From contig CAZJHS010000016.1 of assembly GCA_964545895.1 (NCBI GenBank), forward strand, positions 1-40,921: a stretch of 40,921 bases of DNA, read 5' to 3'. The DNA is from UBA6183 sp964545895 (lineage in GTDB: Bacteria; Bacteroidota; Bacteroidia; UKL13-3). The translations under genes were made by a program, and so were the position numbers. This document shows, in pieces, positions 31,307-39,000 of the stretch (the first letter of the stretch is position 1; the number at the start of each line of letters is the position of its first letter). Under the pieces are notes generated by a model. The model was not told where the DNA came from. It worked only from the letters and a program-made list of their open reading frames with translations, and searched no databases.

Positions 31307-33493
31307 AAATGCAAATTCAGAGATAAAATGTAATCTCAATAATTGCACATCTTCTTTGCTAAACTCTCCGTTAAACTCGTTAATAGCAGCGTCTAAATCA
31401 TCTGTTTGTGCTGCACGGAAATAATCCATAATTTCATCTTGCAAATCTTCATCAGCAACATCGTTTACGTAGCTGCGTAAGTTTAATTTAGTACCCGATA
31501 AAATAATGTTTTCCATCTCTTGCAGTAGCTCTTCAAGTTTTAAACCTTGCGAGCGTGCAATGTCTGGTAAGCTAATTTTTTTATCGATGTTGGTGATAAT
31601 GGCAATTTTTTTAGCCGATTTATTTACCACCGACTTCATTACCATTTCATCTAATTTTTCGATACCATTTTCTTTAACGTAAGTATCAATTAACTCAATA
31701 AATGGTTTGCCAAATTTTACGGCTTTGCTTTTGTTTACTCCGGTTATTTTAGCCAACTCATCAACTGTTGTTGGAAATTTGCTGGCCATTTCCTCTAACG
31801 AAGGCTCTTGGAAAATAACATAAGGAGGAAGGTTTTGCTGCTTGCCAACTTTACGGGTAAGGTCTTTAAGCATGGCAAATAAAACCTCATCGTATACGTT
31901 TTCTACTTCTACATCACGTTCATCATCATCCATTACCTTTTCAAATTGTTGGTCTAAGGCCACTTCAATTTTGGTAGGTTTTTTAATAAACGCTTCGCCT
32001 TTTTCGTTTACACTTAATAGGCCGTAGTTTTCTATATTTTTAGTAATGTATCCGTTAAGCAACAACACACGAATTAAAGATTTCCAATAATTCTCTTCGT
32101 GCTCTTTGCCTTTGCCAAAAAACTCTAATTTTTCGTGGCTGCTCAAGGTAATTTCATGGCTCTTTTTGCCCATCAAAATATCAACCACATGGCTTAATAC
32201 ATATTTACCTTTAATGGCATTAATGGTTTTAAGCACTAATAAAGCCTCGTCTTTAGCATCTACTTTTGTTTTAGGGTGACGGCAGTTGTCGCACATATTA
32301 TTACAACCTTTATCGTCAAACTCTTCGCCAAAGTAATGCAATAAAAATTTACGCCTGCAAGCCGATGATTCTGCAAATGCTTGTGTTTCGAAAATAAGCA
32401 ACTCGCCAATTTCACGTTCGGCAACAGGCTTATCTTTCATAAACTTTTCAAGCTTTTCAATATCTGCAGGGTTATAGTAAAGTAAGCAGTCGCTATCAAT
32501 ACCATCACGTCCGGCTCTACCCGTTTCTTGGTAATAACCCTCAATACTTTTAGGCACATCGTAGTGTATTACAAAGCGCACATCGGGCTTATCAATACCC
32601 ATACCAAATGCAATGGTAGCAACAATCACATCACAATCTTCCATCAAAAATGCATCTTGATGCGCTGCTCTTGTTTTGGCATCTAAGCCCGCGTGGTAAG
32701 GCAATGCTTTTACACCATTTGCCTTAAGTACGCCTGCAATTTCTTCTACTTTTTTACGGCTTAGGCAATAAATAATTCCTGTTTTGCCTTTGCGTGCAGC
32801 AATGTATGATACGAGGTCTTTTAATACATCGTTCTTTTTGCCTTTAGGTTTTACTTCGTAATATAAGTTGGTGCGATTAAATGATGATTTGTAAACCAAA
32901 GCATCACCCATTTGCAAGTTTTTCTGAATATCTTGTTGAACTTTAGGAGTGGCAGTTGCGGTAAGCGCCATCATAGGCACATCCTGAATCTCCTTAATCA
33001 TTTGCTTAATTCTGCGGTATTCTGGCCTAAAATCGTGGCCCCACTCACTAATACAGTGTGCCTCATCTACTGCTACAAACGAAATATTTATTGATTTAAG
33101 AAAATCTATTGTTTCGTCTTTCTTAAGCGTTTCGGGAGCAATGTAAAGCAGTTTGGTAACTCCGCTAGTAACATCTTTTTTAACCTTAGTTATATCGCCT
33201 TTACTTAATGATGAGTTGAGGAAGTGTGCAATGCTCTCGGTACCAAATGCCCTAAGTTGATCAACTTGGTTTTTCATAAGGGCAATTAAAGGAGAAATGA
33301 TAATGGTAACTCCCGGTAGCATAAGTGCAGGTAATTGGTAGCACAAACTTTTACCACCACCCGTAGGCATAATTACAAACGTATCGTCACCTTTAATAAC
33401 GCTATCCACTATTTTTTCTTGATCGCCTTTAAAGCTATCAAACCCGAAAAATTCCTTTAAGTTATCTTTGGCACTTGTTTTAGCAACTTTCAT
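31304..33493 (-). CDS. recQ: RecQ family ATP-dependent DNA helicase
   Basis: 729 residues. Helicase domain (about 10-340) with Walker A MPTGGGKSLCYQLPAL (K48), DEAHCISEWGHDFRPEYRRI (143 onward), TATATPKVQQDI, FGMGIDKPDVRFVIHYDVPK and QETGRAGRDG. The RecQ-C zinc site is CRRKFLLHYFGEEF...CNNMCDNC, followed by a winged-helix RQC region and an HRDC domain near 530-605 (LPPYVIFQEPSLEEMASKFP). A further C-terminal extension of about 100 residues is present, as in other Bacteroidota RecQ proteins. It unwinds DNA 3' to 5' in recombination and fork repair. kup begins 37 bases after its stop. Confidence 0.95.
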   Translation of the reverse strand: MKVAKTSAKDNLKEFFGFDSFKGDQEKIVDSVIKGDDTFVIMPTGGGKSLCYQLPALMLPGVTIIISPLIALMKNQVDQLRAFGTESIAHFLNSSLSKGDITKVKKDVTSGVTKLLYIAPETLKKDETIDFLKSINISFVAVDEAHCISEWGHDFRPEYRRIKQMIKEIQDVPMMALTATATPKVQQDIQKNLQMGDALVYKSSFNRTNLYYEVKPKGKKNDVLKDLVSYIAARKGKTGIIYCLSRKKVEEIAGVLKANGVKALPYHAGLDAKTRAAHQDAFLMEDCDVIVATIAFGMGIDKPDVRFVIHYDVPKSIEGYYQETGRAGRDGIDSDCLLYYNPADIEKLEKFMKDKPVAEREIGELLIFETQAFAESSACRRKFLLHYFGEEFDDKGCNNMCDNCRHPKTKVDAKDEALLVLKTINAIKGKYVLSHVVDILMGKKSHEITLSSHEKLEFFGKGKEHEENYWKSLIRVLLLNGYITKNIENYGLLSVNEKGEAFIKKPTKIEVALDQQFEKVMDDDERDVEVENVYDEVLFAMLKDLTRKVGKQQNLPPYVIFQEPSLEEMASKFPTTVDELAKITGVNKSKAVKFGKPFIELIDTYVKENGIEKLDEMVMKSVVNKSAKKIAIITNIDKKISLPDIARSQGLKLEELLQEMENIILSGTKLNLRSYVNDVADEDLQDEIMDYFRAAQTDDLDAAINEFNGEFSKEDVQLLRLHFISEFAF

Positions 33494-33541
33494 ACTCCGA
33501 ACTTTATAATATAAGTAATTGACTTTTTGTTAAAAGGGGCG

Positions 33542-33549
33542 CTAAATTA
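33542..33549 (-). promoter_or_regulatory. Possible -7 box for recQ
   Basis: The minus strand reads TAATTTAG followed by CGCCCC, one mismatch from TAnnTTTG, with a T-rich -33-like block 20 bases further upstream. It lies about 50 bases before the ATG at 33493. Confidence 0.35.
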
Positions 33550-33565
33550 CAGCGATAAATCCTTT

Positions 33566-33597
33566 TTTGAAAATTTGGTTTTTAAAAACTTTATTTG
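33566..33597 (+). promoter_or_regulatory. Probable promoter of manC
   Basis: TTTG (33566-33569), 20 bases, then TTTATTTG (33590-33597), which is one mismatch from TAnnTTTG. The spacing fits the Bacteroidota -33/-7 arrangement. Confidence 0.45.
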
Positions 33598-33676
33598 CAA
33601 TCGCTAATGTAGTTTTTTGTTGCGAAAGTCGGCATTAAAATTAGAGCTAGCATTAAACATGATTTTTATCAACAGC

Positions 33677-34774
33677 ATGGAGAAAAACAAGAATCACTAT
33701 GCCATTATTATGGCTGGTGGAATAGGTAGTAGATTTTGGCCATATAGCAGAACCCAACGCCCAAAGCAATTTTTAGACATATTAGGAGTGGGCAAAACAC
33801 TTTTACAAAGTACCTATGAGCGTTTTTTAAAACACTTTGAGAAAGAAAACATATACATAGTTACCAATCAAAGCTACATACCTCTTGTTAAACAACAAAT
33901 TCCTGGTATTGATGAAGGTTGTGTGTTGGGCGAGCCATCAGCCAAAAATACAGCTGCATGCATTGCTTACGCAAGTGCAAAAATTCATCAATTAAATGCC
34001 GATGCGTTATGTGTAGTAGCGCCAAGCGATCATCTAATTTTAGATGAAGAGGCTTTTATGAAAAACGTATATGAGGGCTTAACCTATGCCCAACAACATG
34101 ATTCGTTAGTAACTTTAGGCATAAGGCCAAGCAGACCAGATACTGGCTATGGCTATATACAATACATTGATACCCAAAATGCACAGCATATATATAAAGT
34201 AAAAACATTTACCGAAAAACCTTCGTTAGAGTTAGCTCAAACTTTTATTGATAGCGGTGATTTTTTATGGAATGCAGGTATTTTTATTTGGAGTGGATTA
34301 AGTATTAGAAAGGCGTTTAAAGAATTAATGCCCGAGCATTTTGATTTATTTACAGAAGCTTCGCAACATTTTGGTACACCTACCGAAATTAACGCAATAC
34401 AAGCTATTTACGAGCAATGCCGCTCTGTTTCTATTGATTACGGTATTTTAGAAAAAGCCAATAATGTGTACGTAATACCTAGCGATTTTGGATGGAGTGA
34501 TTTAGGTACTTGGACTTCGTTATACGAAAATGCAGCACACAAAGACAATAATAGAAATGTACTTGATGGCAAGCATATTCACGTATACAATACTGCCGAT
34601 TGCATGATTAGCTCTCATGCTGGTAAAGGCAAATTGGTGGTACTTAATAGTGTTCAAAACATTATTGTGGTTGATACTGACGATGTGTTAATGATTTGCG
34701 ATAAAAGTAAAGAGCAAGAAGTTAAGCAAATGGTGGCCGATGTGAAAATTAAGTATGACGAAAAGTATACCTAA
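33677..34774 (+). CDS. manC: Mannose-1-phosphate guanylyltransferase
   Basis: 365 residues from MEKNKNHYAIIMAGGIGSRF. The nucleotidyltransferase motifs are IIMAGGIGSRFWPYSR, RPKQFLDILG, AAPSDHLIL-like (VVAPSDHLI), GYGYIQ, FTEKP and FLWNAGIFIW. It lacks the C-terminal phosphomannose isomerase domain of bifunctional enzymes. It makes GDP-mannose for glycan synthesis. An upstream ATG at 33659 is possible, but the chosen start gives the family's usual N-terminus. The stop overlaps the next start by one base (TAATG). Confidence 0.93.
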   Translation: MEKNKNHYAIIMAGGIGSRFWPYSRTQRPKQFLDILGVGKTLLQSTYERFLKHFEKENIYIVTNQSYIPLVKQQIPGIDEGCVLGEPSAKNTAACIAYASAKIHQLNADALCVVAPSDHLILDEEAFMKNVYEGLTYAQQHDSLVTLGIRPSRPDTGYGYIQYIDTQNAQHIYKVKTFTEKPSLELAQTFIDSGDFLWNAGIFIWSGLSIRKAFKELMPEHFDLFTEASQHFGTPTEINAIQAIYEQCRSVSIDYGILEKANNVYVIPSDFGWSDLGTWTSLYENAAHKDNNRNVLDGKHIHVYNTADCMISSHAGKGKLVVLNSVQNIIVVDTDDVLMICDKSKEQEVKQMVADVKIKYDEKYT

Positions 34775-35691
34775 TGCAAGCACGCCAAACACCCAATAAA
34801 CTTAAACCAGGCGATACAATTGCTATTGTTGCTCCTGCCCGTAAAATTACTTTAGAAGAGCTTAAGCCATCTATTGCAGTTTTTGAAAGTTGGGGATTGA
34901 AGGTGTTTATTCATCAACAGTTGTTTAGCACAGAGCATCAGTTTGCAGGTAATGATGCTACACGCGCCCAAGTGTTTAATGATTGTTTAAACAATCCAAC
35001 AGTTAAAGCCATAATTTGTGCTCGTGGTGGTTATGGTACCGTTCGTATTATTGATGATTTAGAGTTTACGGCTTTATCAACCCAACCTAAATGGATTATA
35101 GGATACAGTGATATTACTGTTTTGCACAACCATATTCATCAAAACACGTTGGATACAACTGTGCATGCTACCATGCCTATAAATATGCAAGTCCACAATG
35201 CACATGAAGCAAGCATTGCATCACTTAAGCAAGTATTAATGAGTGATGATAACCTCAGCTATTCAATGCCTTCACACCCATTAAACCGACAAGGGCAAGC
35301 CGAAGGTGTTATGGTAGGTGGAAATCTTTCGGTATTATACAGTTTATTAGGTTCTGCAAGTGATATAGATACAGCAGGTAAAATTCTTTTTATTGAAGAT
35401 TTGGATGAGTATTTATACCACGTTGATAGGATGATGCAAGCCATAAAGCGTGCAGGTAAATTGGCTAACTTGGCTGGTTTGGTTGTAGGTGGAATGAGTG
35501 ATATGAAAGACAACGCCATTCCTTTTGGTAAAACAGCCGAACAAATAATTGCTGAAACAGTAGCCGGATACAACTTTCCGGTGTGTTTTAACTTCCCTGC
35601 AGGTCATCAACCTGAAAACATGTCACTTATATTTGGGGTAAAATACACTTTAAGTGTACGACATGATGATGTTGAAATTGGACAACTTTAA
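34774..35691 (+). CDS. LD-carboxypeptidase (peptidase family S66)
   Basis: 305 residues. ICARGGYGTVRIIDDL, WIIGYSDITVLHNH with the nucleophilic Ser, FIEDLDEYLYHVDRMMQAI with the catalytic Glu, and PAGHQPENMSLIFG with the His make up the S66 Ser-Glu-His triad. Such enzymes cut the L-Lys-D-Ala (or DAP-D-Ala) bond during recycling of peptidoglycan peptides, in the cytoplasm; there is no signal peptide. Translation is coupled to manC through TAATG, although the two have no obvious biochemical link. Confidence 0.94.
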   Translation: MQARQTPNKLKPGDTIAIVAPARKITLEELKPSIAVFESWGLKVFIHQQLFSTEHQFAGNDATRAQVFNDCLNNPTVKAIICARGGYGTVRIIDDLEFTALSTQPKWIIGYSDITVLHNHIHQNTLDTTVHATMPINMQVHNAHEASIASLKQVLMSDDNLSYSMPSHPLNRQGQAEGVMVGGNLSVLYSLLGSASDIDTAGKILFIEDLDEYLYHVDRMMQAIKRAGKLANLAGLVVGGMSDMKDNAIPFGKTAEQIIAETVAGYNFPVCFNFPAGHQPENMSLIFGVKYTLSVRHDDVEIGQL

Positions 35692-36054
35692 AAAAACACT
35701 TGTTTTTTATAAAAAAACGATTAAAATTTGTTTTACGCTCATTCACTGAGAAAAAACATGTTTTATATAAAAGCGTCACATATTACACATTATTTTAAGC
35801 CCAAGAAGGCTTGGTGTGCGCTTGTATGCCGTTATTCCGATAAGCCTTCTTGGCATACCATGGTGTGGAATAATTAGTCCAACACACCCTTCTGTTAATT
35901 TTTTCTCAATTCCCCCTTTTAACTCAAAGTTTGTTTTGCTATCAAATTGTTGTATAAACAATTGATTTTATTGCATGTACCAGAGTTATTAAACAGGAGT
36001 TAAAAAACTTAAAAAAAACTAAACAAAACATACAATCTGTCTAAATTTTAATTT
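35692..36054. other. 363-base spacer before the giant gene
   Basis: No gene is supported. The first 70 bases are AT-rich with runs of A and T. The middle holds a structured element (35795-35895). The last 110 bases are plain AT-rich sequence with CAGGAG (35994-35999) too far upstream to serve as a ribosome binding site. A 61-codon leftward frame across the structured element is a by-product. Confidence 0.5.
35795..35895. repeat. Structured palindromic element with competing hairpins
   Basis: CCAAGAAGGCTT (35801-35812) pairs exactly with AAGCCTTCTTGG (35842-35853). TATGCC (35825-35830) pairs with GGCATA (35852-35857) and shares bases with the first stem, so the two exclude each other. A third stem joins GGTGTG (35862-35867) to a CACACC near 35883-35888. 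It may be a REP-like repeat, a small RNA or a regulatory leader. Confidence 0.6.
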
Positions 36055-39000
36055 ATGAAAAAACCATTTACACTACTAATTTATCTGATACCATTCTTGG
36101 TATTAGGTATGTTTGGTCCTTTTGATGCGCAGGCAGCTAAAGAGCCAGGAAGCGATTATTCGCTCAAAAAAGTGCTACAAGGCACAACTGAGTCCTCTAC
36201 CCCTTGGTCGTTAAGGTATCAGTCAGAAGCAGAGATTGTTTCAATGCGAAGCAGAAACATGAAACACTTTAGGAATGCTAGTGGTAATTTCACTGCTTTT
36301 ACTGCTACTGGATCAATTCACTACAAGAAGGGAAATCAGTGGTTAGACATTAATAACAATATTGTGACTAATACTACTGGTCTTTACACAAGTAAATTAT
36401 TTGCAAACACGACTAATAACTTTCAAACTTTCTATCCTGCTAACCCTTTTAAAGAGGCAGTGATTGTAGTTTACAATGGTCAAATTTACGAAGAGCGTAT
36501 TAAGGCAATTTCATTTGTTGATGCAAGCAATAATCGTATTTCAGCATTGCCTATTTCTGGTAATATTGTTCCTGAAGTTTTCGGTAATCAATTAGTTTAT
36601 AAAGGAGTTTATAAAGGTGTAGATTTGATATACACGCAAACTAATGATGGTAAAAAAGTTGATTTGGTTATTCATTCAAATACATTTTTACAAGTTATTC
36701 CTGTTCAAGCGGTGAGTATAGTAATTGAGGAAGAGGTGAAAATTCCTGCGGGGTTAACAGTTACAAATGATAACGGAGTAACCCTATTAAGAGATAAAAA
36801 AGTTGAGGTTAATTTTCCCGCTCCAGTGGCCATTGAGTCAATTAATAGCGCCAAGACTTATTCAAATGAAAACGAGTTAACAACTCAGGGCACTTTAAAG
36901 CTGGTTAATCAAAGTGCTACTAGCCTAACCCTAAACTCTTCATTTAGCATTAATTGGTTAAAAGATGCTACAAGGTCATTCCCAGTTAAATTAGATCCCT
37001 CAGCAAATTATGGCCCTTTTGCGGTAAGTATGGCCACTGGTTATATGACTACTGCCACTGGAGCCAAAACAAATGGTTTATTACGTTTAGCTGGTGCAAA
37101 CACATTTGCTTGGGCAAAATTTGATATTTCGGGTTTAGCATCAACAGGTATTACAGATGTGGATAGCTCGCGCTACTGGGGTTATCACTATACCTCTACA
37201 GGCGCAGATAAAATTGCAAAAATTGCTGGCCTAGCTAATTTAGACCCAGTGAGTGGTTTAAATACTGCCATTGTATCACAAATTAATGCTGGTCCGATTT
37301 ATATAAATAACTACATTTTTGGAGGTTCGGCATTTCAATGGCGTACAGCTCTACTTGATACTACCTTGGCAGATACTGCTGTATTAAGCAGTGTTGCTAG
37401 AGGTTGGTTTGGTGTAGGTATGACCTATTTGTCTGGTAATACTGGATTTATGTATCAGTACGGTTGGAATGGTGTGGCAGGTTCTATTTGCTATTTAGAA
37501 GTAACTTATCAAACAGCACCTTGTACAAACCCTGTTTCTGCAGGTACAGTTATTGGTAATGCTTTAGTTTGCGGAGGCTCAACAACAAATCTAAGTTTAG
37601 TTGGAGCTAGTGTTGGTACAGGTGTCACCTATCAATGGCAGTCGTCTCCTGATAGTTTAACTTGGACGAATGTTACTGGTGCACTATCACCGAGCTATGT
37701 TCCTGTTATTTCATCAGATTCTATTTATTACAGATGTGAGGTGATATGTAGTGCAGGTACTCCAGCATATACGCCTGCAAAAGTAATTTATGCGGATATT
37801 TTTAAAGTAACAGCACTAAATCCATACAATGAGGGTTTTGAAAGTATTACGGCAGCTAATCAGTTACCAAACTGCATGGTTTCTACCAATTTGGGCTCGA
37901 TTACCTATACTTATCTTTTACCAACAGGCTCATACAATCAAGCAGCACGTACTGGTAACAAGTATGGATCTTTCCGTTATGGTTGCAACGACTTTTTCTT
38001 TACTAAAGGTTTAAATTTAACACAAGGTGTTACTTATTCATTCTCGACTTGGTTTGTAACAGATGGCTATACTGGAAGTTGGGATTCGGTGGCATTATAC
38101 GTGGCTACAGGTACCACTGCGGCCTCAGCAACCTTGTTGCCGGGTGCAACATTAATTCAACCCTCAAATGTTACTTATCAGAAACTAACAGGTTCATTTA
38201 CGCCAACTGCAACAGGAGTTTATCGTTTTGCATTTAAAGTAGTGGATGCTGGTATTCCTTGGTATTTATCAATTGATGATATAAAAGTAGAGGTTGCTCA
38301 AGCACCTACTTTACTTACAGGTACAAAAGCTAATATTACCACATCGGGTGCAACATTAAGTGGTAACATTACCGCTGATGGTGGAGCAGCAGTTACTCAA
38401 AGTGGTGTTGTAGTTAGCACATCACCAAGTCCTGTTCGTGGTGGTTTTGGAGTGACTGATTCAGCTTCAAATCCAAATGTAGGTACAGGTAATTATAGTA
38501 TAAATGTTGCAGGTTTATCATTAGCAACAACATACTATTATCGTGCATATGCTATCAACCCAATTGGCACTAGCTATGGTGCTGATAGTACTTTTACAAC
38601 TAATGCAGCAAGTGTTGTTCCTACAGTTGTTAAAACAAGTCCTACAAATGTGCAAGCATACACAGCAACAGTTGGTGGAAATATTACAAGTGACGGTGGT
38701 GCAGTTGTATTTGCGAGTGGTATTGTATATAGTACAACACCAAATCCTACAATTGGAGGTTTTGGTGTAGTTGATTCGACTACAAATCCTGTTACCGCTT
38801 TAGGTGCATTTACAAAAAATTTAGGAGGAACACCTTCAACCAAATATTATTATCGTGCATATGCAATCAATAGTGTTGGTACTGCATATAGTGTACAAGA
38901 TAGTTTTACTACAGCACCGGTGGTTGCCTTTTTCCCATACATGCAAAATTTTGATACGGTTGGCTTAAACACCGGTTGGACTTCAGCTGCGGTAATAGGT

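Noticed and set aside
35776..35961. 61-codon leftward frame across the structured element
   Set aside because: It is a translation of the palindromic repeat and has no neighbour or promoter support.
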